The notes under the pieces: generated by a model
What the model was told of the DNA's origin: nothing
Database searches by the model: none
What the model saw: the letters and a program-made list of their open reading frames with translations, nothing else
In this document: piece after piece, positions 23,938 through 32,700 of the stretch
How positions within the stretch are numbered: the stretch's first letter is position 1
How the letters are laid out: each line of letters opens with the position of its first letter
Translations under genes and position numbers: made by a program
Assembly: GCF_022763305.1 (NCBI RefSeq)
Contig: NZ_JALEGT010000109.1
Coordinates: 1-50,130, forward strand
Source: Marivita sp.
Lineage (GTDB): Bacteria > Pseudomonadota > Alphaproteobacteria > Rhodobacterales > Rhodobacteraceae
Direction of reading: 5' to 3'
DNA: 50,130 bases

Positions 23938-26900
23938 TCAAATCTGTCCCATAGGCGCTGACGTCAGACACTCGCCGTGCACGTCCGAGGTGCAGACCCG
24001 GAAGAAGGGTGCTGACACTTGAGCCGAACGATGCGTGCGTCCTAGCCCCTGGATTGCCGCATCGGCCCGCCAGCCGGGCTCCAGCAGATAGTGGCGCCGC
24101 CGCTTCTGGTTCTTCGCCGTCTTTGCGGCATGATAGGACCGGCCCGTCCCGCCCGCATCGGAGAAGATGAGGATGTCCTTCTCGCCATCCATGAAGGCGC
24201 GGGTTTCCGAGGAATTGCTGTTGGCGCTGCGCTTTTCGATAAACAGGGCCCCGTCGCTGGATTTCAGGGATCGAATGGAGCGCCCGGTTACTTCGGCCAC
24301 GGCCTCATCGCCGAAGGCCCAAAGGATCTGGTCGAGCGCGGCGGGAATAGGCGCAAGCGCCATCAGCTCCATCATCGCCGCATCGCGCAAGGCCTCGGCC
24401 TCGCGGGAGACGACCAGGGCACCGTTCGCATCCCGCAGCGGCTCGGCCACCATGTTTCCGTCGATCTCCACGAGCTTCTGGGCGTGGATCGGGAAAGCCT
24501 GTTCAAGATAGGACAGCACATAGTCGCGGGGCGTGAGCGCACCTTCCACCAGCTCGTCTTCGGGATCCATCGCCTCGAGGCGTCGTTTCAACAGGCTCTC
24601 GCCAGTCGAGACCACCTGGATGACGCAAGCATAGCCGTCCGCAACATCCTCTTCGATGGCGCGGATGACTGTCGGGGCTTTCATGCCCATCAGGAGGTGA
24701 TTGAAGAAGCGCTGCTTGGTGCTCTCGAAGCGCGACTTCGCCGAGGCTTTCGCGGCAGAGGCGTTCGTCTGACCGGAGGCATCATTGACGCCTGTCGCGG
24801 TCAGCGCCGCTTCGAGGTTTTGGTGGATTGTCCGGAAAGCCCCGGCATAGGCATCGTAGATCTCGATCTGGGCGGGTGTGAGCGCATGTTCGAGCACGTC
24901 GTACTCAACACCGTCGAAGCTGAGCACCCGCGCGGTGTAGAACCCGAGCGTCTTCAGGTCGCGCGCCACGACTTCCATCGCAGCAACGCCCCCGGCTTCC
25001 ATCGCCGAGACGAAGCTTTCGCGGCTCGGGAAGGGATATTCGGGCCCCTGGCCCCAGAGCCCGAGGCGGGAGGCATAGGCCAGGTTCTGCACGCTGGTGG
25101 CTCCCGTCGCCGAGACATAGAAGACCCGGGCCCGGGGAGCCGCGAGCTGCAGACGCAGCCCGGCGAGGCCCTGCTGGGAGGGTTTGACCCCCCTGCCCTC
25201 GTCGGACCCGGCGGCGTTCTGCATGGCATGGGCCTCGTCGAAGGCCAGCACGCCGTCGAACCCGTCGCCCATCCAGTCGAGAACCTGGCTGAGCCGGGTC
25301 CTCCCGCATTTGCCCGCCGACCGCAGCGTCGCATAGGTCACGAAAAGGATGCCGTCGCCCATCGGAATGGGTTGATCTGGCTTCCATTTGGAGAGCGGCT
25401 GGATGTCGGCGGGCGAGCCGCCGAGATCGGTCCAGTCGCGGATCGCGTCCTCGATGAGCGTGGTGGACTTCGAAATCCAAACCGCCTTGCGACGACCTGC
25501 GAGCCAGTTCACCAGGATGAGACCGGCGCATTCCCGGCCCTTGCCGCAGCCGGTACCGTCGCCAAGGAAATAGCCGAGGCGGTAGGCACACGCTTCCGGA
25601 TCATCGTCGGCGCGGGTCATCCGGGTCTGGTCCTGGTCAATGGTAAACCGCCCCGGCAGGTCGCGCGCGTGGGCATCGTTCGCCATGAGGATGGTCTCGA
25701 GCTGGGCCTCGGAGAGATGGCCCTCCTCGATCAGACGGCCGGGCAGGCGCAGATCAGCGGCGGCTTCGCCGTTGGGTGCCGGAGGGGCAACCGAGGCCAT
25801 GGCTATACTCTCGACCAGGGGGGTCGGATGTTCCCGGGCACCCTCAATCTCGATCCGCTGCGGACGATAGCGGGCATAGATGTCGGAGACGGGCGTGTTC
25901 TCGCGGGGGGTGTCGAGGCAGGTGAAGGCCAGCGGGATGGCGGCATGCGATTTGGGTTTGGCAGACGCCGCTTGGGCGATTGGGCGCTGACGTGCAACAG
26001 GGACACCGACCCGGCGCGACCCAGTCCGAAACTGCGCACCGGTTTGGATCGAGGGAGTGGCAGTGCGGGTTGCGGCGATATCATCGATGATTTGGCGCGC
26101 CGCGTCCAGATCGTCGACCATGGCACGGACGATCTCGATCTCCTCCTGCACCTTGTCGAAGACCATGAGCTGGGTTTCGACGGTGGTGCCGAGTTTGCGG
26201 TAAACGTGGCCCGGAATAGTGAGCGCGAGACGGGGCTTTGCGATGGCCGAGGCCCGTGCCCAATGGGCCGCGTCTCGTTTTGGCGAAAATCCCATCGGCA
26301 TGATCGCCGCGAGACGTCCGCCGGGTGCCAGCCGTTTGGCAGCGCCGATCAGATGTTTCGCCGCAATGTGCTTGTCGCGCGACCGATCGACCGATGAGGC
26401 GAAGGGCGGATTCATCACGATGACACCGGGAAGCTCGGGCACCGTCAGGAGATCATCAATATGTTCGGCGTCAAAGCCGGACACCTCGCCCCCGAACACC
26501 GCCTCGAGAAGCGCCCGACGGAAGGGATCGATCTCGTTCAGCATCGGTTTGCCACCCGCGCAAACTGCAAAACCAGCCAGCGCGCCGGTCCCGGCGGAAG
26601 GTTCGAGGACGGTTTCGCCGGGGCGGATGGCGGCAGCACGGATAGCCAGCGCCGCATAGGGCAGCGGCGTCGAGAATTGCTGGAGCCGGATTTGCTCTTC
26701 GGAGCGCCGGGTCTCCGTCAGGAGCCGTGAGGCGAGCAATCTGGCCGTCGCGAGCGCGTCCGAACCGCTGTCCCGCATGATCGCCGTCACCGTGGCGGCC
26801 TGCATCAGGTCATAGGCCATGCGCCACGACCACGCGCCGCCGGCATCGCTACCGCCGAAACTCTCGCGCATGATCCGAGCGAGCGATGAGCTCTTGAGCG

Positions 26901-26997
26901 GTTGCTTCTCAATCTCGCTGCCGATCAGGCGAATGGCCTGCAGAAGCTGTGGTTTCGATGGGAAATCGCGTGCGAGTGCCGGGCTTCGGTTGTCCAT
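23938..26997 (-). CDS. Methyltransferase/Strawberry-notch-type helicase, truncated by the IS
   Basis: At 1019 residues, the N-terminal third is an N6-type methyltransferase (LEPSAGTGAL at 131-140, MNPPF at 195-199). The rest is an SF2 helicase of the Strawberry-notch kind, with the P-loop variant GDGTGCGKGRE near 480, DEAH in VLAFDEAHAM near 590 and motif VI QGLGRTHRSAQ near 990. Full-length plasmid relatives run on for several hundred residues. Here native coding ends at codon GAG (23973-23971) and the last ten residues, from CLTSAP onward, plus the stop come from the IS repeat. The protein probably acts in anti-restriction or plasmid establishment. The loss may impair it. Confidence 0.85.
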   Translation of the reverse strand: MDNRSPALARDFPSKPQLLQAIRLIGSEIEKQPLKSSSLARIMRESFGGSDAGGAWSWRMAYDLMQAATVTAIMRDSGSDALATARLLASRLLTETRRSEEQIRLQQFSTPLPYAALAIRAAAIRPGETVLEPSAGTGALAGFAVCAGGKPMLNEIDPFRRALLEAVFGGEVSGFDAEHIDDLLTVPELPGVIVMNPPFASSVDRSRDKHIAAKHLIGAAKRLAPGGRLAAIMPMGFSPKRDAAHWARASAIAKPRLALTIPGHVYRKLGTTVETQLMVFDKVQEEIEIVRAMVDDLDAARQIIDDIAATRTATPSIQTGAQFRTGSRRVGVPVARQRPIAQAASAKPKSHAAIPLAFTCLDTPRENTPVSDIYARYRPQRIEIEGAREHPTPLVESIAMASVAPPAPNGEAAADLRLPGRLIEEGHLSEAQLETILMANDAHARDLPGRFTIDQDQTRMTRADDDPEACAYRLGYFLGDGTGCGKGRECAGLILVNWLAGRRKAVWISKSTTLIEDAIRDWTDLGGSPADIQPLSKWKPDQPIPMGDGILFVTYATLRSAGKCGRTRLSQVLDWMGDGFDGVLAFDEAHAMQNAAGSDEGRGVKPSQQGLAGLRLQLAAPRARVFYVSATGATSVQNLAYASRLGLWGQGPEYPFPSRESFVSAMEAGGVAAMEVVARDLKTLGFYTARVLSFDGVEYDVLEHALTPAQIEIYDAYAGAFRTIHQNLEAALTATGVNDASGQTNASAAKASAKSRFESTKQRFFNHLLMGMKAPTVIRAIEEDVADGYACVIQVVSTGESLLKRRLEAMDPEDELVEGALTPRDYVLSYLEQAFPIHAQKLVEIDGNMVAEPLRDANGALVVSREAEALRDAAMMELMALAPIPAALDQILWAFGDEAVAEVTGRSIRSLKSSDGALFIEKRSANSNSSETRAFMDGEKDILIFSDAGGTGRSYHAAKTAKNQKRRRHYLLEPGWRADAAIQGLGRTHRSAQVSAPFFRVCTSDVHGECLTSAPMGQI

Positions 26998-27109
26998 ATC
27001 GTCTGTCCTTTGAGTCAGGTTGTGGGTCCGACAGGACAGAAAGCCGCCTCAGCGCTTTCAAACGCGCGGAGGCGGCTCAAGGCTGAACAGATAGCGATGT
27101 TGCCGGCGG

Positions 27110-27766
27110 TCAGGAATCGTTCCCGGCGAAAAACTCGGCCAGAACCGGACTCGCCTCACTCTTCGCCGAGCCGAGGAGCTCGGACCCGGCGAGCGAGGCT
27201 TTCGACAGGCGCACGAGGCCGCCTGTCTCCTCGATGCGGTAGCAGCGACGCTTTTGCCCTCCGCGCCGGTAATGGGTGGCGGTCACGATCTGGCAGGTGC
27301 TGCCATCGGTCAGCGTTACCGGTGCGGCCAGTTTGATCTTGTCACCCTCGTCGTAGTCCGGGATCGCCGCCCAGTCGCGGCAGCGCTGACGCCAGGCATG
27401 GGCATAGCTGTCGGGATCCTTCAACTCGGAGAGCAATGCCAGAAGGCTGAGCGGCGCGCGCGACTCCACGGGCCCGGCGCTCTCCTCCATGTCCTTGTAG
27501 CCCCAGCAGCCCTCGTCATAGCGGGTGAGGAACACGGCGCCGAAGGTGATCGACCCGTCGGCATCGGTCACGTAGGTTCTGTCTTCAACCGGCGCGCCAT
27601 CGATGTTGGTGAGCCTCAAAGCTGCATACCAGGTCGACCCGAGTTTGGAGGCCTTGAGCAGCACTGTCTTGCGCGTATCCGTCTCGAACGTGCAAAGCCG
27701 GGCGATTTCTGCCTTCTCGTCCGCGTAGGTTTTGACGCGGCGGTCGGTGTAGAAGAGCCAACCCAC
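27110..27766 (-). CDS. DUF6927 family protein
   Basis: A 218-residue protein beginning MGWLFYTDRRVKTYADEKAEI, the characteristic start of the DUF6927 family found on alphaproteobacterial plasmids. Later segments (YDEGCWGYKDMEESAGPVES and WRQRCRDW) fit the family too. It is cytosolic with no membrane segment. Function is unknown. The start overlaps the stop of the upstream gene by 1 bp, and the gene lies between a hypothetical protein and the methyltransferase/helicase on the same strand, so it belongs to the anti-restriction/plasmid-establishment block. Confidence 0.75.
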   Translation of the reverse strand: MGWLFYTDRRVKTYADEKAEIARLCTFETDTRKTVLLKASKLGSTWYAALRLTNIDGAPVEDRTYVTDADGSITFGAVFLTRYDEGCWGYKDMEESAGPVESRAPLSLLALLSELKDPDSYAHAWRQRCRDWAAIPDYDEGDKIKLAAPVTLTDGSTCQIVTATHYRRGGQKRRCYRIEETGGLVRLSKASLAGSELLGSAKSEASPVLAEFFAGNDS

Positions 27767-28359
27767 TATGCCGCCCTCCGGTCATCGATTTCGATGAGCG
27801 CATCGAGCGGCACGCGGTAAGGCAGCATATCGTCGAAATCCTCGCAATTGCCGCTATTCTGCACGAGGGCGTGGGTGTCGGTGGCGTCCTTCAGGATCAC
27901 CCGGAACGTCCCGCCGAGACCGGAGGGCACGTCGTAGGTGCCGCCGATCAGGTAGTCAGCGGCGCGGCGCAGGAAAACGCAGATCGTGTGGCCATCGGTT
28001 GCCAGCCGGATAGTGTCGTGACCGCGGTCGATCAGCATCTGCACGTCATCGAGAATGTCGGTGTAGAACTGGCCCGTCAAATCGCGAAACGCCGCCTGCC
28101 GCGCCGCCATCCAATCCGGATCGCGGAACGGGTTGATGCCCTTGGCGAAGGCATATGTGGGATCGGCGCGTTCGGTGGTGACGATCCGCGTGGTCGAACC
28201 GTCGATGCCATTGGAGCGCAGATGCACACCAGTGCCGACGATCAGGATCAGGGCGGGTTTGCCCACCGGCCCGTTCCAGTTGGGAAGGAAGGTGGAGCAG
28301 CCGCGCGCATGCGCGATCTGCGCCGCGACGCTCGCGGCAGTGAAGCTAAGAAGGGACAT
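27766..28359 (-). CDS. Hypothetical protein in the anti-restriction block
   Basis: The protein has 197 residues from the ATG at 28359, with AAGGTAAATCCC-type leader sequence upstream. An in-frame start at 28407 also exists but would add an unlikely N-terminus. The sequence is soluble and alpha/beta-like, with GKPALILIVGTGVHLRSNG in the N-terminal half and DTIRLATDGHTICVFLRRAADYLIGG in the second half. I do not recognise a domain. It sits in a minus-strand series behind the ParB-like gene and is coupled to DUF6927. Confidence 0.65.
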   Translation of the reverse strand: MSLLSFTAASVAAQIAHARGCSTFLPNWNGPVGKPALILIVGTGVHLRSNGIDGSTTRIVTTERADPTYAFAKGINPFRDPDWMAARQAAFRDLTGQFYTDILDDVQMLIDRGHDTIRLATDGHTICVFLRRAADYLIGGTYDVPSGLGGTFRVILKDATDTHALVQNSGNCEDFDDMLPYRVPLDALIEIDDRRAA

Positions 28360-28429
28360 GGGATTTACCTGTAAGATGGAGGGAAGGGTGCGACCCGCGC
28401 CGGACATGCCGAGCGGGCCGCCTGCTCGA

Positions 28430-30403
28430 TCAGGCCGCTTTGGCGACCCCGGTTGCGTCTACGGGTGTCTCGGACTCGCCAGCATCAACCGGCTCGACAC
28501 CTGCCGTCTGCATCATCGGAGGACACCAGGCCGCGACCGCCGCGCGCTGCGCCTCCGTCAGCGTGGCGAAAGGCTCCGCAAAGAGCTTTTCGCAGAATTC
28601 GACGACTTGCTTCTTGGTCGAAGAGGCCAATGTCACCGCCTCTTGTGCGAGCCCCAGCTCCTCGCCGAGAATCTTCAGAAGCCAGGCCTTCTTGAAGCGG
28701 TTGAAAAGCGCCGCATTCGGCGTCCAATGCGCCCGTATGTCCGGCATGATCTCGACTTCGAAGTCATGCATCAAGCTGTCGCGCTGCCTGTCCCGTGCGA
28801 AACAGGATTGCGTGGTCGCGGCCGTAGCGTAGGCGACGAGTTTCGCCTTCTCGCCCGCGTCAAGGGCCCGGAAGAGCGCAAACTGGTCGGCAGGGGACTT
28901 CGCGTCATCGGCCCAGGAGAGGTTGAGCGCGTCATGCGCTGCCGCCACCTGTTCGAGCGATGTGCCGTCGATCTCGTCCATCTTCGCGTGGGTGCGATAC
29001 TCCTGTCGCGCGTCGACCTTGATCGCCTGGGTGACGCCCAAACCGCTGGTAAGCACATCCGTAACCAGCTTGAAGAGCGTGAGATCAAGCGTCGCCTCTG
29101 GATGCATCGCCATGGCCGCGCCGAGCGCCATTGCCCGTTCGGTCTTGAGATCCTCGGTGAGCGAGGCGGGATAGGTGATCTCATCGCCGTCTGCGGCGCC
29201 CTTGTCACTCGGTGCGCCGGTGCCTTTGCCAGACCGCTCTGTCTTGTCTTCAGGGCGCACCATCCCGACATGCAGGGAGATCTTGCCATGCGACCAGGAC
29301 GCGATCACGCCGGAGCTGGCAAGATCCTCGGTGCTATAGGCCTCCCGGAGGTCCCGCGCCTCGGCTTCCAGCGCGTCCACGCGTTCGTAGAGTTCATTGT
29401 ACGCCTCGTCCTCGAGTTCTTCGTTCTCCATCTCGTGTTCGAGTTTCTCAAGCTCGGCGGTGATCTCGTCGACGCGCCTCGAACCCTTCTCGTCGGGCTC
29501 GACCGGACCCGGATAGACCCGACCATAATCCGCCATGGCGGCATAGTCGTACTGAATGACCGCGTCGGCCCAGGCAAAGCCGATCTCTGCCCGAGCCTCT
29601 TCGGCGGCGGCGGCGAGTTTTTCCAGCAGGATCGTTTCGACCAGCGCGGAATCCTCGAGCACGGAATGCTCGTCCAGCAGATCGGCCGCGATGGCACCGC
29701 CGCGCGCCTCGTAGTCTTTACGCACGAAGGCCCCGATATCGTCGCTGACCTGGACACCGCGGGACTTCAGCGCGTTCCGCACGGTGTAGGCCTGGACATG
29801 GTTGTCCTCCTTGGTGAGCGCCTCGAAGACCTCGCGTTGCACCTCCTGGCTGGGATGATCGGCGAAAGCCTTCATCGTATCGAGCGTGATCGATTTGGCG
29901 CGGGCCGCGGCGCGGATGTCGGGATGGATGAGCCCATAGCGCAGACGGCCTTTGACAGCGGCGACCGTGGTACCGAAGGTCTTGGCGATGGTTTCCGGCG
30001 TCTGACCATCGACCTCCATCATCCGGGCGAAGGCCTCGAACTCGTCGATCGCGTTCATCGGGGCCTGGGTGATGTTTTCGGCGAGCGAGAGCGCGGTGGT
30101 CACATCACAATCTTCGGAGACCAGTCGGCAATCGATCTTCGTGCTGTTGGTGAAGCCCTTGGCGGCCTTGTCCGCAGCAAGTTCCAGCAGGGCCGCGTGT
30201 CGACGGCCACCGGCGAGCACCCCGAACTTGCCGTCGATCTTCTGGACGAGCAGCGGTTGCAGGAGGCCCAATACGGCGATGCTGGCCTTGAGATGCGCGA
30301 TATTCTCGGAGGCGTAGGTCTCGGGGGAATTGGTCCGTACGTTTGCGGGATGGGCGACAAGATCGCCGATGGCGACGGTGGTGGGTTTGAACGACTGAGT
30401 CAT
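28430..30403 (-). CDS. Long ParB/Srx-domain protein
   Basis: The protein has 657 residues from the ATG at 30403. It opens with a ParB N-terminal (sulfiredoxin-like) domain: VAIGDLVAHPANVRTN, LLQPLLVQKIDG, LAGGRRHAALLEL and ALSLAENITQAPMNAIDEFEAFARM. A KorB-like helical part (TPETIAKTFGTTVAAVKGRLRYGL) follows at about 135-160. A strongly acidic coiled coil lies around 330-370, and a C-terminal half has no known match. True partition ParBs are about 300 residues and pair with ParA, which is absent here. This long type accompanies anti-restriction genes on plasmids and may act as a regulator or nuclease rather than in segregation. Confidence 0.8.
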   Translation of the reverse strand: MTQSFKPTTVAIGDLVAHPANVRTNSPETYASENIAHLKASIAVLGLLQPLLVQKIDGKFGVLAGGRRHAALLELAADKAAKGFTNSTKIDCRLVSEDCDVTTALSLAENITQAPMNAIDEFEAFARMMEVDGQTPETIAKTFGTTVAAVKGRLRYGLIHPDIRAAARAKSITLDTMKAFADHPSQEVQREVFEALTKEDNHVQAYTVRNALKSRGVQVSDDIGAFVRKDYEARGGAIAADLLDEHSVLEDSALVETILLEKLAAAAEEARAEIGFAWADAVIQYDYAAMADYGRVYPGPVEPDEKGSRRVDEITAELEKLEHEMENEELEDEAYNELYERVDALEAEARDLREAYSTEDLASSGVIASWSHGKISLHVGMVRPEDKTERSGKGTGAPSDKGAADGDEITYPASLTEDLKTERAMALGAAMAMHPEATLDLTLFKLVTDVLTSGLGVTQAIKVDARQEYRTHAKMDEIDGTSLEQVAAAHDALNLSWADDAKSPADQFALFRALDAGEKAKLVAYATAATTQSCFARDRQRDSLMHDFEVEIMPDIRAHWTPNAALFNRFKKAWLLKILGEELGLAQEAVTLASSTKKQVVEFCEKLFAEPFATLTEAQRAAVAAWCPPMMQTAGVEPVDAGESETPVDATGVAKAA

Positions 30404-30551
30404 GGCATGTCCTTCTCGACGTGATTGAGAGGGCCGTGAGTTTCCGTGCGACCGATCCCCGGATCCGGGAACCAACAGGACAAGAGGCCCACTTTCCCTT
30501 TCGGAGGGTCAGCGGGCCTGTCGGTGATGTAAGGTTGGGGTGCGGCCTGCC

Positions 30552-30941
30552 CTACCAGTCGCGCGCCATCATGATGGTAAGAACGCGCATGGTGGTTTCT
30601 GGATTGTCGGGAGCCTCGGCGCCGTAGCGGAAGTCGGAACCGGCCTCGTAGAGGTCAATTTTCCAGAACACAGTCTCGCCGCGGATCGTCACCGCCCCGA
30701 AATCGTGCCAGCCGTCAGGGTCATTGTCGGGCTCGAATGTATCGAACGCACCGGTGGCCTTCACGGCTTCCGTCACGAAACCATCGCCGGCCTCGATCAG
30801 GGACTGGGTCACGACGAGGCGGCCCTGGATCGCCTGATCCGGGGCGATGCCCAGACAGGCAAACCTGCGGAAGGCATCGTTATGGGCGGCGATGACGGTG
30901 GCGTTCGGTCGGGGATACTCTGCGGGTTCGGCATGGCTCAT
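30552..30941 (-). CDS. DUF3768 domain-containing protein
   Basis: The protein has 129 residues from the ATG at 30941. It contains HNDAFRR near the N-terminus, then GDGFVTEAVKATGAFDTFEPDNDPDGWHDFGAV and FWKIDLYE, the hallmark order of DUF3768 proteins that are common on Rhodobacterales and Rhizobiales plasmids. It is soluble and acidic, of unknown role. It lies between ardC and the ParB-like gene on the same strand with 90-150 bp gaps. Confidence 0.8.
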   Translation of the reverse strand: MSHAEPAEYPRPNATVIAAHNDAFRRFACLGIAPDQAIQGRLVVTQSLIEAGDGFVTEAVKATGAFDTFEPDNDPDGWHDFGAVTIRGETVFWKIDLYEAGSDFRYGAEAPDNPETTMRVLTIMMARDW

Positions 30942-31031
30942 GGGGCTGTCCTTTCGGGATGTGTTGAAACCACCAGACCCAAAGCCAGCTTTTCCTTTCA
31001 CACGCCCTACCAGCCCGGACAGCCTCGGACG

Positions 31032-31955
31032 TCATGCGGCCTGTTCCCCCTGCCCCGCCTCCGACACGGCGACGAGATAGTCACAGGCACGCTGCGCGTC
31101 CGCCGCATGTTTGAAGATCGCCCGCTTGTCTGAGCGGAGCACCCGGACCCAGTTGCTGAGATAGGCCGCATTCAGCTCCAGCGTATGCGCCGAAAACCCC
31201 AGCTTCTGACCCAAAAACACCGTGCAGAGCTCGGCCACAATCTCTTCGCGGGCATATGCCGTGTTCCCGAACCGAGCGTCGCCATAGCTTCGGTTCAACC
31301 GATGCCGGGGTTTCGTCCAGTGACCCAGCTCATGACCCCAGACGGCGTAGAAATTCCGCGGGTTCTCGAAGAGCTCGATCGGGGGCATGTAAATCTTGTC
31401 GAGGTTCGGGACATAACATGCTTCCCGACCAGAGAAGCTGACATTGGCACCGATTGCCTCGAAGAAGCTCTGCATATGCGGGATCGGTGCGCGTTCGGGA
31501 TGAACTTCCGGTTCGGCCGCAGCGGGATGGAAGCGAGGGTCCAACCCCTCGATCTGATCGGCGTTGAAGACGCGGTAGGATTTCATGAAGGGGATGGTTT
31601 TGGGATCTTCGGTTTCCGCCTGGTCGCCGTGGGCGCTTTCGGCCTGCTCGCGCTCGGCCGTCCCGTAGTAGACGACCACCAACGATTTCGAGCCCTTGAT
31701 GACTTTCGCATCGAGCTCGTTCGCCTGCCTCAACGTCATCCAGTAAGGCGAGGCGTATCCGGCCATCATGGTGCGCATAGTCAACAGGAAGTTATTGACG
31801 CCCTGGTAGGGTTCGCCGTTCAGGCGGAGCGGCACGGAACTGCCGCCGACCGTCCATGGCTTGCGCCAGGGCAGCACGCCCCGGTCAATGATGTCGATGA
31901 GTTCGTTGGTGATCGACGCTGCAGCGTCGAACTTGCGTTTGCTAGACTTGGACAT
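31032..31955 (-). CDS. ardC: ArdC-like antirestriction protein (ssDNA-binding N domain plus zincin)
   Basis: The protein has 307 residues. The N-terminal ArdC single-stranded-DNA-binding domain (about 1-120) has ITNELIDIIDRGVLPWRKPW and NNFLLTM near residue 55. The C-terminal zincin-like metallopeptidase has the metal motif HELGHW, with a distal Glu in REEIVAELCTVFLGQ. ArdC shields incoming single-stranded plasmid DNA from host restriction. It is the most upstream gene of the minus-strand block, as expected for an early-expressed leading-region gene. Confidence 0.88.
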   Translation of the reverse strand: MSKSSKRKFDAAASITNELIDIIDRGVLPWRKPWTVGGSSVPLRLNGEPYQGVNNFLLTMRTMMAGYASPYWMTLRQANELDAKVIKGSKSLVVVYYGTAEREQAESAHGDQAETEDPKTIPFMKSYRVFNADQIEGLDPRFHPAAAEPEVHPERAPIPHMQSFFEAIGANVSFSGREACYVPNLDKIYMPPIELFENPRNFYAVWGHELGHWTKPRHRLNRSYGDARFGNTAYAREEIVAELCTVFLGQKLGFSAHTLELNAAYLSNWVRVLRSDKRAIFKHAADAQRACDYLVAVSEAGQGEQAA

Positions 31956-32382
31956 GAAATATCTCCGATGTTTGGGGAGCGCGCGGCAGCCGCGCGCGGA
32001 TCGGACAAGGGTGGTGAGCGACGCCGCGCGGGGGTACGGGTGCTGTCCGCATTCCCGCCAGACCCATCACTCCACCTCCGGATCCGACTTTCTCAAGGCC
32101 TGCTTTGACTTTCCGGAACCCGGTCATCCCGTGGTTGGATCGACCGTCAGAACGCGGACCGCCCGCCAGGAACCCGTCCTGATGCACCAACAGGAAGCCT
32201 TTCAGTGCGACGTAAGCGCTTCCCGCACACTTCGGCGGTGTCTCAGGGCAAAACCTGCTGATGGCGGGCAGATCGGGTTGCGGTGTCGGGCCGAAACCTT
32301 AGAAGGGCAGACGCGCGGGGCGCGTGCTATCTCGCGTGCGGCCCGGAACCGCTTCCCACCCTTAAACTCCCGGAGTATTTCA
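31956..32382. other. Intergenic stretch between the plasmid block and the vitamin block
   Basis: About 430 bp with no credible gene. A strong palindrome, GCGCGCGGC-A-GCCGCGCGC, sits at 31979-31997, 24 bp upstream of the ardC start. It could be an operator or a hairpin in the leader. Toward 32360 the sequence forms the leader of the Dabb gene (CGGAG at 32371-32375). This is the boundary between divergent blocks, and its composition stays GC-rich. Confidence 0.5.
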
Positions 32383-32700
32383 ATGATCCGCCATGTAGTA
32401 TTCTTCACTGTCCCAATCGACGGCAACCTCGACGCGGTTCGGAAGGGATTGCAGATCCTGACGCGGATTCCCCATGCGAAGCACCTCGAGATCGCTCTGA
32501 ACCGAAAGACGGATCCGGCCAGCAAGGAAGTCGATGTTGTCGTCTACGGAGAGTTCGTGGATGACGCGGCGCTGGCCGCCTACAAGGCGCACGAGATCTA
32601 CGCCGAATCCATCCGGCGCGTGAAACCCCTCCGCGAGATGCGCTTCGCGGTGGACTACGACACCTCTCAGGCCTTCGTAACGGCCGATGAAGAGGCCTGA
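32383..32700 (+). CDS. Dabb (stress-responsive alpha/beta barrel) family protein
   Basis: The protein has 105 residues from the ATG at 32383, with CGGAG 8-12 bp upstream. It starts MIRHVVFFTV and has LTRIPHAKHLEIALN and VYGEFVDDAALAAYKAHEIYAESIRRVKPL, the layout of a Dabb dimeric ferredoxin-like barrel (H-V-V-x-F near the start, H-x-x-Y late). Roles vary from heme or aromatic chemistry to stress. Its end overlaps the decayed pabB reading frame by 14 bp, suggesting that the two were once an operon. Confidence 0.8.
   Translation: MIRHVVFFTVPIDGNLDAVRKGLQILTRIPHAKHLEIALNRKTDPASKEVDVVVYGEFVDDAALAAYKAHEIYAESIRRVKPLREMRFAVDYDTSQAFVTADEEA

Larger units (their letters stand above)
22462..23970 (-). 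mobile_element. IS3-family insertion sequence, 1.5 kb, complete
   Basis: Two overlapping transposase frames are bounded by imperfect 26-bp terminal inverted repeats. Left end 22462-22487 begins TGTGCGTCGTCAG. Right end 23945-23970, read inward, begins TGTCTGACGTCAG. They match at 19 of 26 positions and both end in GGGACA. No target-site duplication is seen: flanks are GAAG on the left and CTCG on the right. This suggests a deletion or recombination next to the element after insertion. The right end fuses in frame to the helicase gene, which then stops inside the IS. Confidence 0.88.

Noticed and set aside
24091-26397. Long open frame on the + strand antisense to the methyltransferase/helicase gene
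   Set aside because: It mirrors the codon structure of the minus-strand gene, which has clear methyltransferase and helicase motifs. GC-rich third positions keep the antisense frame open.
28133-30424. Long open frame on the + strand antisense to the ParB-like gene
   Set aside because: Same reason: the minus strand has ParB motifs and a good start, while the antisense protein is Arg/Gly/His-rich with no domain.
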